DNA of 64,000 nucleotides, from assembly GCA_016801885.1 (NCBI GenBank), contig CM028900.1:6913501-6977500 (forward strand), written 5' to 3'. The translations under genes and the position numbers were made by a program. Within the stretch, counting starts at the first letter, position 1; every line of letters starts with the position of its first letter. The notes beneath the pieces were generated by a model. That model was not told the origin of the DNA. It ran no database searches and saw nothing but the letters and a program-made list of their open reading frames with translations. Positions 1 through 12,800 of the stretch are shown piece after piece. The DNA comes from Toxotes chatareus. Its lineage: Eukaryota > Chordata > Actinopteri > Toxotidae.

Positions 1-1572
1 AGCAATCTAAAACTGATGAAGCTGATCACGCTACAAACAGTCACATGGCTGCATCTGCAGTATGTGTTTTGTTCTCCGTATGATTATGACTACCAGGACT
101 TGTTTGTGTTGTGTACAATTTCAACCCCATATTCATTATTCAGTACTCAGCAAATCAAAATGCAGTGCTGAATATGCATGGGATCATATTTGTTCATTTG
201 TTTAGCAAACACTGTAAATGAACTGTGCATGTAGGATTACAATTATTTTGTTTTGTAAAATGAACATTTTTGTTTCACCCAAAAAATCCCAGTTACTGTA
301 GCAGTGTGGGTGTTATGTAAATCAAGTAAAAGTTCTTAGCTTACACTTCACCTAAAGTAGTAGAGTTCAAAAACAAGAGTGGTGTTTTTGAATATTAGGT
401 CATGAGAAATGTCTGATTTAAAACGGTATGGCCCACGTTTTGTTGTGTTGAAGCAAACCCTTTGATTAATCTTTTTCCTTTTCGATAAATTTCAGTACAC
501 CTACTCGCAAATTTCTTTGGAAAGCAAAAGCAAAATTATTTTTCAGAGGCACAACACTTACATAACAAAATGACACGATTTGTAAAAGCAGTACTGAAGG
601 CTTTAAGAAGCACTGTTTTTGATATATGCTGCTGTTTATGGTTTCCTTGTACTTTAAAGCTCTTTTTTTTGCTGCAGCGCTTTATTGTTTAATGACAGCA
701 ACACCATGTTTTGGTTTTGCAGATGTGTAACCTTAAATGCTTTCTGTTAAGAATTAGGAGCATCAAATCTTGATGTGTGTTTCATTGTGCTGCATGGTTT
801 TTTTGTCTGAAGTTACAACAAAGCTTTTTCTGTCCCAGTGTTTTCGACAAAATTCCCCAAACCCAGGAGCAACTTCTGAGATACTAGAAATGATGTCTCT
901 GGTACCAGTGATCGGACTACTAAAAGTCACTGAACACAATTAATTTTAAGTTTTAGCAATCAGGAAAACACTGATCAGCTTTTTGTGCCATGAGACTTTC
1001 TTAAATGTAGGTGAAGGATGGGACAGCATGGTGATGGGTGTGAAGTCAAGAATAGTTCAAAAGGACACCAGGCCCGGTCAGCTGGTGTGTGGTTTTCACA
1101 ACCAGCTACATTAGACATGCTATATTAAGAAAGCCTCACTATGAAATGAAAGGGAGTGTGCACTGTCCATAGGAAGCTATGACAGCATATAATGATGGTT
1201 CTTCACACTCATACAGCCTCAGTCGGTGCAACAGCACTTCCTTTCTTCATCTCATTACTCTCGTTTTGTACTTTCATATACCAAATGAGGCATGCAGGGT
1301 GGAGCAGTATACTGACCTCTGTGCAGCAAAGGGTTTAAAGGTGTTAGCTGAAAAACAACAAGTAGCTCATCAGTAATAAAGGTGACAAGCGTGAAGCAAA
1401 GTGTGAACCAACAGTCTTCACGCGAGCGTGGTGGAGCAAGGGATAGGCCCTGAGCAGGGCAGGCGGCGGCTGATGCATGGTGGGAGATGGTGATGATGAG
1501 AACAGACACGAGCCACATGAGGCCCCCTGACAATGCAGGAGTCCCCTGCGGTATGTCCAGCAGTCTACTTTT

Positions 1573-1592
1573 ACACACACACACACACACAC
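1573..1592. repeat. (AC)n microsatellite
   Basis: This is an uninterrupted AC dinucleotide run of about 20 bases, followed by imperfect AC-rich sequence to about 1612. Several overlapping open frames on the minus strand are products of this low-complexity sequence and are not genes. Confidence 0.9.
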
Positions 1593-3364
1593 GGACACAC
1601 ACATAAAGATGCATGAACACATGCGTGCACACAAGCACGCAATTTTAACACTGCTACACCAACTTAATAAAAATAGTATGATGCTAAAAATATAACACAT
1701 AAATGTAAAATTACAATGAAAAACTGTTTTAACCCTGAAACAGTTTGCCCAAATAAATTTTGTATTTTACTATTATCACTACTGGATTATTTTCTGTTCC
1801 TGATTTGTAATGATTGTACACCCTCTTGTGGTGTCATGTTTTATAGCAACTAACTCTGTGAGCCTGCATTGCAACTATATACATACATATACTTTTTTTT
1901 TGTTTATTTATCTATTTTTTATCTATGTATTTGTAAAAATATCACTAAAAGGTCATGGCACATCAGTGCACACAATCAATGCTTTTGTTTAGGTGCTGAA
2001 TGGGTTCGTCAGCAACACAGTGAAGTTGGCTTGATAAACCAGACTTAGATTTAAACTGTGTGGGAGAAGTTTCATACACAATTCACTTTGGCAGCAAAAA
2101 ACATCCCAAATTTGGTTAGGCACCATTCATGGAACCATGCTGGCTATTCCACACATGTTGTGGACACCAGAAGTCATTCCCAGTTTGCCTCACCAACACA
2201 CCACTGGTCCCCCTCCACCATGAGGGTGCCTTTAAAACGATATGCCTTCTGGGGTGTTCTTTTATGGGCTGCAGTTGCACCATTGACGATTGTATAATTC
2301 TCTTCAAATCAGTTTGTTCCCCCCTCCTCCCCCCTTTTTTAGCCCACCCCTGACTTAACAACCAGAAAAAGGTCACATTTCTGAGAAGTGACTTCCATGC
2401 ATGTTCCATGCTGGGTCGTCACTTTCAATTTCCTAAGACCTTTCATGTCACACACCCATCAACCCAGAAAACTACAAACACACTACTACACACTTCCCTG
2501 TGCGCCATCTTTTCATGGTGCTGGTACAATAAATGAACTAGAATACTGTAAAAGATTTTTAAAAAATGTTTAGCTATTGTTTAGACTTGTTTAAGGCAGA
2601 GTGCAAAATACCAAACAGATACATGTTTTATGTTTGAGGCCAATCGAAAAGTGAAGGTCAATGATGTAGCTCTTTCACGTATCTTGAATCCTTTCACGAA
2701 TCCTAGAAGTACAATCACTACACGGGTGGATGCTGCTGAAGCAGATTTAGGAGGGGGGGCTAGTAGAGGGCATGCATGAGCAGAAGTGATCATCTCCTTC
2801 TTTCCATGTCCTCCCGTGCTCCTGCAGTATTTAACACTGAGAGACCCTCAGGACACCCAGTGAGCACTCAAAAAACGACTGTCTTTTCCTTTTCCCGCAC
2901 ACCGTTCAGATGGTACGAGATGTTTAACTCTGTGCACAAAATTAATGGAGCATGAAATGTAGGCCTGAAGTGCAGCAGGCTCCTAACCTGCAGGTGACAT
3001 TGTCTACATGAACCCCTTATTGTGACCTAAGCGAGTTGTATTATAACCGCATTTGACTGGTGACAATTAGTGACCTTTTGCCTATCCAGCAGCCATCCAT
3101 TTCAATTACACCAACCTGGAGGGCTTTGGTGGGTAATAAAGATGAGATACTGTTGCCAGTGCACTTCTACTGTACAGTTATCCTTTTTCATTGTCTTGAA
3201 CTCTTGAGTTGTTTCTTTGTCCACGGTGGCTATCATCAAAATAACAAATAAGCGGTGAGAACTGTGATGCTTTAGATTAGAGCCCAAAACATTACAGTGT
3301 AAGTATGGATACAATTCAAGTACAAAAAATGTGCAGAAAATAGCGTATTTACAATCTAAAATCT

Positions 3365-3383
3365 AAAAAAAAAAAAAAAAAAA
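3365..3383. repeat. Poly(A) run
   Basis: This is a run of about 19 A residues. It could be the tail of an old retroposed element, but I see no target-site duplication or recognisable element body to its left. Confidence 0.8.
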
Positions 3384-4671
3384 CTCTTGCCAGGGAAAGA
3401 CATAAACATGCTTTTATTTCATATCACTTGAACTTATGGACTAATTCCTTCATGCACACAGTATCAGTACTGAAATTCTGCCAGTCACTCTTGCTAGTTT
3501 GTTTTACTAAGTGAATGTGCCACATGAAGTTGATTTCCTTCGTTATGAAGTACCTATTATGAAAGCATCCTGTTGGTCCCCTGAATGTACCCTGTAATTA
3601 TTTAACATGCACATGTAAGAGAATATTTACAGAATATTTCATTTTCAGGTCCCCCCCTAAACACATATCTGTTACGCCCCCATTCCATGTTTTTCTGTCC
3701 TTGTCCTTGTCCCACCAGAGAGTATCCAGTTAATACTTTACCTGGTACCTGGTAGTTATATTCACTGTAATTTGCAGGCTGTCATCTAAAGCATTTTTGC
3801 AAAATGCAACTAAAATTGAGTTTGTTTTATTTGCTGAAGTGAAAGTAGGTTCCTTTGCTTGAAGCAGATTTATGTTGCCACAGTTTTACCACCATGACTA
3901 TTCTCAGAATTTGACACCATCTGTTTTTTTCAGTTGAGATTGCTCTCAACTTGTTTTGGATCTTTTTTAGTGGTTGAGATGTATGTAGAAGTGACACTCA
4001 TCAGACTGTTAGTGATTCATCCACACATCACAGCATTATGACAGTTTTTTTTCTTTACAAGCGCCAGCAATACTTTAGCTTCCTCCTATATCTTCCATCA
4101 GCTCCACCTCAGGCCTGCCTGCCTTCACCTCAGCTACATAGAGCACAAACTTGAGAAACCTCAGAGGCAGGAACATAATATAAAACCTCACAGCCTATCA
4201 CACCATCTAACCTTTCACAAGAACATGCTGCACCCACTACAAGCAGCAGTGCAGATACATGTACTATTTTATTGAACTGTACCTACTGTAATATTTGCTT
4301 GCTTTTGTCAAAAGCAACTTGCATTTACGTACACACGCATTTAGCCTCTATAGGAGCAATAGTTAGATGTCACATCATTAATAGTCAGATATCACCATGC
4401 ATGGGCATGTGGTAGACAGCAAGCCCACTGAAATGGATTCTTCGTGAATGCAGAAAAGAAACTCAATCACAGTCCAGCACCCTCCCACACACTCAAACAC
4501 AAGCACTCTCTAGAGGTCTTGTAATAACCACATTGTTGGAACAAGAGTTTGTTCTGACAGTCACATCTTAGGAAATAAAATTTGTGGAAATAAGAAGTTG
4601 GTCCCCAGAAGATTAACCATTAATATTTGGTATAAAGGCATGGTTCCTCCCAAGTAATAAAAACAGTAGGT

Positions 4672-4673
<2 letters not shown>

Positions 4674-4704
<31 letters not shown>
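4674..4704. repeat. (GT)n microsatellite
   Basis: This is a pure GT dinucleotide run of about 31 bases in otherwise unremarkable intergenic sequence. Confidence 0.9.
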
Positions 4705-4706
<2 letters not shown>

Positions 4707-5129
4707 CCAGTTGTTCTTATTGCAAAGAAGTTGTCAGCAACAGCATCAAATATGAGAATGTGACAAATGTTGGAGATGGAACAGTATGTTACACATGTAA
4801 ATGTACATAATGTGCACATATAATGAAACTGTGCAAAACTTTATTTGTACAGGAGCTTTCATGCAGGTTAGTGCAATTCGTTGAACTTTACAAGTGACTG
4901 AAAAGCTAATAATAAGACAGAGCAAAGAAATGATACAGAGAGATGTAAGATTAAAATGTTAAAGTGATAAAAGTGAAACAATAAAAAGAGTAAAACAGAA
5001 ATAAGACAATAAAACAATACCTAATACTATTTCATGAAACATGGCATACCATAAACTATTGAGGGGGCTATAAATCACATATGTTTCGAAATTGTCAATG
5101 GTAAAAGTTCAAGAAGAGCCTACTGGGCT

Positions 5130-5326
5130 CAGTGCAACTACTAAGGTTACAGTTCAACACCCGTGGCTCCTTTCTGAAATATGATGTCAAAAAGGAGAGG
5201 TGGGATTTCAGCACTGCATACAACTTTTTCAGAGGGATTTCAAGTATCACAGCTCAGATTACAATCACAACCAGAAGACTCAGTAGCAGTAACAGTAAAT
5301 TAACTTGGCTATTGAATCTCTAATTG
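5130..5326 (+). other. Possible 5'UTR exon end of the gpr183-like gene
   Basis: The sequence ending at 5326 is followed by a strong splice donor (GTAAGTAC). A polypyrimidine tract and AG acceptor end at 5447, 14 bases before the receptor ATG at 5461. Together these would define an intron of about 120 bases between a non-coding leader exon and the first coding exon. The 5' limit of the leader is unknown and the start given is only approximate. RNA reads spanning 5326 to 5448 would confirm it. Confidence 0.3.
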
Positions 5327-5460
5327 TAAGTACTCTATACTATAAGGACCCTTGTCTATAGCTCACTGGGCTCTTGTTTCCTTGCTTGTGCCCACTTCTT
5401 TCATGTCTGTAATGATTCAATGATTTTCAGTGTGGTCTTTTTCTCAGTTTGACAGGTGGG

Positions 5461-5809
5461 ATGGCTGTGAATAACGTCACCCTGGACTCAGCTGAAAATT
5501 CTCCAAACCAGAGCAGCTGTGATGTGTTTGTCTACCAAAGAGCTGCAGTGGTCCTTTTCCCTATTTTCTACTCTCTGGTTTTCATAATCAGTGCTTGTGG
5601 CAACAGCTTGGTTCTCTACGTGATCTGCCAGAGGAAGCAGAAGTTCAACTCCACCTCCATCTATCTGGTCAACCTTGCACTGTCTGACACCCTGTTCACA
5701 TTGGCATTGCCAGGCAGAATTACGTACTACATCCGCCACTTCGACTGGCCCTTTGGTGACTTCCTCTGCAGACTGACCACGCTTCTCTTCTTTGCAAATA
5801 CCTATGCAG
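5461..5809 (+). CDS. GPR183-like receptor, coding exon 1 (N-terminus to TM3)
   Basis: This is the first of three coding exons of a class A GPCR of 342 residues closely related to GPR183/EBI2, the receptor for 7alpha,25-dihydroxycholesterol that guides B cells, T cells and dendritic cells in lymphoid tissue. The exon encodes residues 1-116 and the first base of codon 117. Visible landmarks are N-glycosylation sequons at N5 and N16, the TM1 Asn N48, the TM2 Asp D76, R86 (equivalent to the ligand-contacting R87 of human GPR183) and the TM3 disulfide Cys C103. Position 111 is Phe where human GPR183 has Tyr112, while Y115 (human Y116) is kept. I start at ATG 5461 because the in-frame triplet at 5449 is TTG and an acceptor ends at 5447. 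The exon ends at a CAG|GTAATA donor. Confidence 0.9.
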
Positions 5810-6130
5810 GTAATATCAGTGCTTTTGCTGTCAATACACTCTTTACATCAAGTTCAGACAACTTAATTTTTCCATTTTGAGGAAAAGAGAACAGAAATAA
5901 GCTTAAGAGTTTGTATAAGATTGTATCAAAACTATGTTATACATACAATTATTTTCAGAGTATTAGAATGGGACTGGGATGGTGAATAAACCTTCTTCCA
6001 GTCCATTTGGCTTAAAGTCATGATCTTCACCTTTATTGTTGTTATCTGTGAAATTATTTGTTTGTCTTTTCAGTCTGTTTTACATGTGTTAACCATAAAC
6101 TGTGCGGCATATCCATTATATTTCCCCCAG
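5810..6130 (+). other. Intron 1 of the gpr183-like gene
   Basis: This intron is 321 bases long and phase 1. It begins GTAATA and ends in a TTTCCCCCAG acceptor. It interrupts the codon for the Gly of the TM3 motif NTYAG, a place where the neighbouring gpr183 gene reads straight through. Reading through the intron hits a stop at 5878, so splicing is required for a full receptor. Confidence 0.9.
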
Positions 6131-6645
6131 GTATTGGGTTCATGACCTGTATCAGCTTGGACAGATATCTAGCCATGGTGCATCCACACCATCTGCAGTG
6201 TTTAAGGAGTGCAAGGGTTGTTCGCAGGGTCTGCTGCCTGGTCTGGGCTCTTGTATCTCTGCAGATAGCTCCCCTCCTGTTTCGCAGCATGCTGCATGAG
6301 AACCAGGAAAGACGAACCTGTATGGAGTACTTCAACTTTGAGGACTCCAGCTTCACCCCTTATCTCCTGATTTTGGCCTGTGCCATCTCCTTCTGCTGTC
6401 CGCTCATCATCATCATGGGCTGCTATGCCAAAATCAACCTGAAGCTGCGAGCTGCAGCCAAGCAGAACTCTGTGACTGGCCGATCAAGGAGGAATCACAG
6501 GGCCAACACCATTATCCTCCTCATCCTCCTCACCTTTATGGTATGCTTCAGCCCTTACCACCTCAACGTTATGCAGTTTATGTCCAGAAAGATACACCAC
6601 CAGCCATCCTGTGAGGAACTGAGGGCCTTTAAGATGTCCTTGCAG
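6131..6645 (+). CDS. GPR183-like receptor, coding exon 2 (TM3 to ECL3)
   Basis: This exon encodes residues 118-288 after completing codon 117. It carries the DRY motif at 127-129, the TM4 Trp W155, and the second-extracellular-loop Cys C180 in the context TCMEYFNFE, which matches the TCMEYPNFE of GPR183. It also has TM5, a basic third intracellular loop, and TM6 with CFSPYH at 255-260. Y259 corresponds to human Y260, one of the oxysterol-contacting residues. The exon joins exon 1 in frame (phase 1) and ends in phase 0 after SLQ at a CAG|GTAGGA donor. Without exon 3 the frame would run into the intron and stop before TM7. Its length, 515 bases, fits the splice phases exactly. Confidence 0.9.
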
Positions 6646-6723
6646 GTAGGATCTGTAGTTTTTACTCTGATTTCAAACATTCTCCTTCAGTTTTCCTTTT
6701 CATAATCCATCCTCTCCCTGCAG
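6646..6723 (+). other. Intron 2 of the gpr183-like gene
   Basis: This is a 78-base phase-0 intron, near the minimum for a fish gene. It starts GTAGGA and ends with a pyrimidine-rich tract and CTGCAG. It separates the third extracellular loop from TM7. Confidence 0.88.
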
Positions 6724-6888
6724 ATTACAGTTTCACTAATGAACTTCAACTGCTGCTTGGATCCAGTCATCTACTTCTTTGCCATTAAGACCTACAAGAA
6801 GCGTGTGATGAGCCTCTTTAAGGACTATCTGTATACTTCTGGTGCCTCCTCCAAAATGACAGCTGAGAACAGTAGCAGCAACACCTGA
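6724..6888 (+). CDS. GPR183-like receptor, coding exon 3 (TM7 and tail)
   Basis: The last coding exon encodes residues 289-342 and a TGA stop at 6886-6888. TM7 reads SLMNFNCCLDPVIYFF, which aligns with SLHFTVCLMNFNCCMDPFIYFF-type sequence in GPR183. DPVIY at 301-305 is the NPxxY-like motif in the DPxxY form common in this receptor group. A short basic helix-8 segment (KTYKKR) and a Ser-rich tail with no Cys follow. The tail is about 30 residues shorter than in the neighbouring gpr183, so phosphorylation and desensitisation could differ; that last point is inference. No AATAAA signal occurs soon after the stop. Confidence 0.88.
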   Translation: MTVSLMNFNCCLDPVIYFFAIKTYKKRVMSLFKDYLYTSGASSKMTAENSSSNT

Positions 6889-9800
6889 AAGAAACCACAG
6901 CTGAGCTCACAAAAGTTATGTCAACAACTATTCTCACAGTGAGGATCTAATCTACTTTGTTATTCTGTACTCAAAAAGCCCTATTTTTGTTTCTTTCACT
7001 AAAATTATTGACAATTAACTCTTAACCATTTTAAAATGTTGTGCACACTGATATTTGTTAGAGAACACTGTATAAACTGTCCATCTCTATTATATTTTTC
7101 TTTTTCCACAGTGTTGTATCTTATTGCCTTTCTTATTCTAAATGTCCTGCCCTAAATAAGTTTGTTTTTTCTCTCTGTAAAAAATGGTGTAGTTTTTGAT
7201 GCAGCACAACTTTCACTTCCTTCATGTCGAGAAACATGTGGATAAAGTCATGTGGCAAAAATGTTAAACTGAATGTATAGGTGAATGCAAATAGTTTAAT
7301 ATTGAACTATTATATTGAACTATTACTAATAGAAGCTGTGGTCTACTCTCCTACTATCACAGAGAGAGACATTACTCTTAAGATTACAACAGTTTTACAC
7401 ATTTACATTTTGCAAGAACTTTGCCAAATTGAGAACATGTCACGCATCTTCCTTTCATACCCACATCTGTCTTCTGTGTGGGAGTGCGTAGAAAAATACC
7501 AACACCACTTCCTCACCCACCTTTCCTGCTCCCCCTCACAGGCCTCATTCCTCTTGGGTCCCACATCTTGTGGTAGAGCTGCTGTGTGTATGTGTGTCTT
7601 ACACATCTGAGCAGGTGCACTTGTCTGTTTATAGCACAGAGTCCCATATTTAAATTTAACCTTTAACATTTCCTGGGTTTTTGGAAAAGCTGCCCTGTGA
7701 GGTTTGCATAGAAAGCAATGTGCACAAATTGTGTCATGAAGAGCTGAAATGACATATCCTTGTGCAATTTATTTCATTGTCAAGACTTAGACTACAAAAA
7801 CAAGTAAACACAACAAATTAAATGAATTATGCAGGGTCATTGAAAAGTTAGTTATTGAAAGATAATAGAAACAATATGCATCAGATGACAAGGGTGAAAC
7901 CAAAAGGAGAAAAAGAAGGGCATCATCTCATCTGAACATGCAGAGCGGCTTGGAAGAGTTGATGCTGGAACGACTGATTTACGTCACATACAATAAATAT
8001 TGGTTTAATAAATGATCTGCCTGAGATGTGGATCCAATGGCGTCACAAGTGGAAAACCACTGACAAAGTGTAGAGATTGTAACAGTTTGAGATGGCACTT
8101 TGTTCTGCCTGATAAAATCTCCAAATAGCGTTTCCTTCACTGTCTTCAGTGAGAATTAATACTAGGTTGGACTGCACAATTTTTTTCAAGTATTTTGGAA
8201 ACAAAAGGGAAGTGGTTGTACAGAGGCATAATAACAACATCTGTGATGGCAGAAGGCATGTACCCACATGAGTTGTTCTGAGGCATGAAAGGAACCAAAA
8301 AAAGGTAAAAGTCCCATAAAAACACCTCTAATCAAAAATACAAATTTAGTGGATACACAACGATATGGTGGTTTTGGCTAGTTGGGTGCAGTGGAGAGTG
8401 GAGCTTGTGGTAAAGTTGAAGTGTACCATATATTAGGCAGGTGTACCTGATAAACTGCCAACTGAGTGTACAGTCACCTTATAGAGTTCATATCTGAACA
8501 GACATAGCTGATTAACGTGTTATTAAACAGTGTCTACTTTTCACACTGAGTAACATTGTTGTATTTGTCCCCAGTCCTGGCGTATCACATCTAGAGATAC
8601 ATATACAAGTATATTAACCTGATTCAGTCCTGGTCCCTGGATTAGAAAAGTTAAGACATTGAAAAGTGATGTTTTTCCTTTAATACCTCACAGAGTGGGG
8701 CAGTTCAGAATGGTGAAATTTTATCTTCTCAAATGGGCAAGCTGCTGGGGAAACAGCACGTTTCTCCATTACAAGTAAAATGGTGCAAAACAACCCCAAC
8801 CTCAAATAGTATCAGTTAAATCAAACAGCCACAAATGAATTGTTTCCTTTACATAGACGAAACTTCTGTGCAAGACATCAAAGTTCATTCCAGAGACATT
8901 CTGTTTGATTAGACAGAGCATTTAACTGTGACTGCCGTCTCTTGTCAATGCCCTTTTGATAAGGATCAACTCAACTGTAGATGCATGATCATAGGTTGTC
9001 TTGTTTGACTGCTACATTTACACTTCCTCAAAGTGGACAGAGTCAGTTTGTGCACTCTCATTTTGTTATTCACTTATGACCTCCTTGTTCATGCTGACAA
9101 TCAGCTGCATTATGGTCTTTGCATTTCCTGGCCAAATCCTCCTCTACTTTTCTGCACTAACCCTAATGACCCCAAATATCAGTGTCAATGCTTTTTATTG
9201 CTTAATGCCAACAATTTTTATTTTACTCACTTTTCAATATCTGCTTATCTGGTCAAGCCAATTCAAATCAATTTTGTTTTCATAGCACTGTTTTCATAGT
9301 ACTCAACTTGGCAACAGTGGCAAAGAAAAACTCCCTTTGAAAGGGTAGAAACATGCCATCAACGACAGGGTACACATTGGTAAGACTATCTAAACCTACT
9401 TTAACTGTGTGGTTGGGAAACACATTGATTATTTTATTTGTACTTTGTTCAGAGAAAAGTAACTTGGTTTCCAACAGGAAACAGAATGTCTGACATTTAT
9501 TAAGCAACCACATTTAACCTTTGACATAATGTATTCATGAAACATTAGAGATTTTGTTCATTTTTGTTTTTTTCAATCAAGGGTGGTGTTAAAAGTACAA
9601 GATAAATAAACCCAGCGCAAAACAGATCTTTTCTTAGGTGGCTGGTTGACGGTGAGACCGAATACAAGTGTAAACTGGGACAGGGGTGTTGTGGTGGGGC
9701 AGGGACAATGTTCTTGTTCAAAGAAGGGCCATGTTTGTGTGGGTTCATTCTGTCCTACGGTTTCTCTTTCTACACTGGATTTTAGACTAGTTACCAGAGA

Positions 9801-12800
9801 AGGAGATTGTGGAAAATGTTTCCATTAAGTGGTGCACAGAACAGAAGGCACTAATGTATGGTTGAAAAGAGCATGAAGAGTACTCCTTTTTGTGGGTTTT
9901 GGTTTGTCACTTACGTCTAATAAACCAAGCTAACCAAAAGACTCTGTGAGGCAAACAGCGTAGCTGCTGCACAGAGTCTTTGCCAGACAGTTGCACACAC
10001 ACTACTATACATACAATACACTGTTCTGTTCTTTCTTTTTCTTATATCTACAGTTTCGTAAGAAGAAGTTAAATGTTTTAGATTAGATTTACATATTTGC
10101 TATGATTTCAAATCATGTAAATTTTATTTCAGATGATAACAAGGGACTTGCAATCTGTAGTATCTGATTGAGTTACATGTAGCAGTAACAGAAAATCTGC
10201 CAAGCTTTAACTTTTGTCTGCAGCAATGTTCTGAATGTTTTCAGAGGAGAATTTGCCTCAGACAGTGCAGTTTAGACATTGCTGCCATCCTGTGACTTTC
10301 TTAAGTTACAACACAACTTTTTTTGTGTGTGTACTGTAAACAGGTGAAAAAAGCAAACCTCTGACCTGTACTGTTCTCAACAACAGCTGCAGTACCCTTT
10401 TTTGCCAGAAGAGAGAACTGTTCATCTGAGAAGAGGTACATGGTTAATGACTTAAAATGCTGTGCATTGTGAACAGAGGAAAAAGGAACATTTTTGGAAA
10501 TGTAATGCTTTAAAGGCACTCCATGTTACATCCTTAAAACTGCTGGGGGGCTTATTATAAGAAATTATATATGATTTTGAAAACCAAATTCGTATGTCAT
10601 TACACAGCTGCAATGAGCGGAATAATGGCTACATAATCATTACAACACATTCTCTTTCGTAAGTGGAGCCGGTTCCCACCAAATATAAGGTCCCCGTAGT
10701 TACATTAAGTCAATAGCCCATCATCAGTGGGGTTACAGAGCTGACTTTAACTCATAAAGGTTTTTAGATTTCATATCTAATTTGGGTGAACACCCTCAGC
10801 GTGTCAGTGGTGAATTTCATAGCTCTTTTAACCGTTGGGTGACCTCTTTGCATAAAGACTTTTTTTTAAATAAAAAGTGGTGCACATGTTGCAAGTGCTG
10901 CAGAGGCAGCACAACAAAAACACATCACTGTGCTATACATTTTGACGTTGTGCATTATACAAACAATCATCATCAGAATGCATCAGAATGGTCCAAACCT
11001 GCTGCTTACAATGCTGAAATTGAAAAACGAAGTAAAATATAAACAGGAAACATAAAAAAACATTACAGTAGTAGTAGAGTAGTATTCAAGTATTCGAGTG
11101 AATGTGTGAAAGAGGTGACAATTGACTGGTTTCCTGTTAGATTTTTTTTTTTGTGAAAACAATCCTTAATTAAATAAAAAAAGAGTCCAAGTCTACAATT
11201 GACTCCTGTTAGTTCCAAATTCTACTTTCATATTCAAAAAATCAAGTATTGTAAGTCTGTAAGCCAGCAGTCTGAAGTGCAGCTTGTTACCCAACAATTT
11301 TTTTTTTTTTTTTGTTAGAAGAAGAGCCACAGAAGTTTCCTGTGCCACTGTTGCAATCTTATTTTAACCACATGTTGAAAAACACTGGAAGGGACTGCTA
11401 TCTATTTTTTCATCTCCTCACACGACTCAGTATTTTGTACCATGTTTGGTACTTGTGGTACACTGTGGCTACAGAAACTGTTAAACTGCATTCATGAAAT
11501 ATAGCTGACAGACTGCGAGACAATAGCTGGTTTTGTGTTTTCTGACTTGAAAAAATATCATACTGTATATAATATCACTGTTTTCTTTTTATGTCAAGGA
11601 GTCTGCAGTGACATTGCTGAGATTCATTCACTCAAGCCAGATAGAGCGTGACACAGTGATCAAACTGGGAATACATATTATAGCTGTAACATCATATGAT
11701 GGAACTTGTAAAAACACTGAAAATAAAAGCAGAGTATGACACATTAGAGCTATATAAAACCACTACTACAACAGCACATCAGACCGGATCTCTTACATTC
11801 ATCCAGCCTCTATATAAACTCCTGTCAAGCAACATATAAATGTCATCATCCGTTAAAGGCTCCAATAGCCTAATACTTAATTTCAACAGAAACAGCTAAA
11901 GAGGATTTCCTCTTTGAAGTTTCTCTCTCAGAACATCTTTATGTACAGGATGTACAAGACACTGATAAGTAACAAACGTTTTGCTGAGAAATGCAGGTGT
12001 CTCACAGTCCAACCCATGATCTTCAGTTTATGCAATCATTATTGTTATTATTATTATTATTAATATTACAGTGCTTATCATTATTGTTATTTTTGTTTTG
12101 ATTGCTTCACGTCCCTGCTTAAAACTAAGACACAGATAACTAGAAGAGTAAAGTGTAAAGACAGTGTCTTTTCTTTGGTATTCAGTCCCATTGTGTTCTA
12201 TGAATAGCCAAGGCAGAGTACCATGCCTGTTGTCTGTCAGCGACGGGTGTGATCTGGCTTCTGAAGCCCAGTGAGTCAGACCCACATGGTCAGCCATGGG
12301 GAAGTTACACTGCTTCCTCTGCTTGTTTTGAACAAAGGAGGGTTGTGAAAAATAAAAAAAAATCTAATTAAAAAAAAAAACAGAATATGATTCTTGTAGG
12401 AATATTTCATTTGAATTGAGCGGCATTTTATGTTCTGCACATGCACCTGAAAAGAGAAAAAAAACTGTCAGTACTGAGCATATACGTTACTTTAGATAAA
12501 TCAGTAGACTGGCTGCAAACACAAAATATGCAGGTAAATGTTTATACATACCATCATGCATGTGTTATTATAGTGTATATCCCATAGCTGAAAATGTTTT
12601 TAAGTAGAGAACAGTACCCAAAATGGCGGGAGTGATAATAAGGTGTGAAAACCACAGGATAGCAGTTAGTGCACTATATGTTTGTATGTGAATAGCAACC
12701 CCTGATTCAATGTTGTGAACAAGCTGCTTTTGGGTACACAGGCTGCTCTTCCTTTTTACTTTTTTTTTTTTACTTAATATGATGAAACATGAATGAGTGT

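Larger units (their letters stand above)
1..5326. other. Non-coding stretch left of the receptor cluster
   Basis: I see no convincing exon here. The open frames are short and lack recognisable domains or codon bias. The stretch is AT-rich and contains a CA run near 1573-1592, a poly(A) run at 3365-3383 and a GT run at 4674-4704. A 5'UTR exon of the first receptor gene may lie towards its right end, but nothing fixes its start. Confidence 0.6.

Noticed and set aside
1255..1700. Overlapping minus-strand open frames of 118 and 127 codons
   Set aside because: They run through a CA repeat, have Cys/Val-rich low-complexity stretches from that repeat, and show no domain or splice context.
5449..5460. 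A start for the gpr183-like receptor four codons upstream of ATG 5461
   Set aside because: The triplet at 5449 is TTG, not ATG, and an acceptor AG ends at 5447. ATG 5461 is the first proper start in the exon.
5810..5880. Receptor truncated after TM3 by the stop at 5878
   Set aside because: A donor at 5810 and acceptor at 6130 restore a full seven-transmembrane frame with perfect phase, so this is an intron and not a pseudogene.
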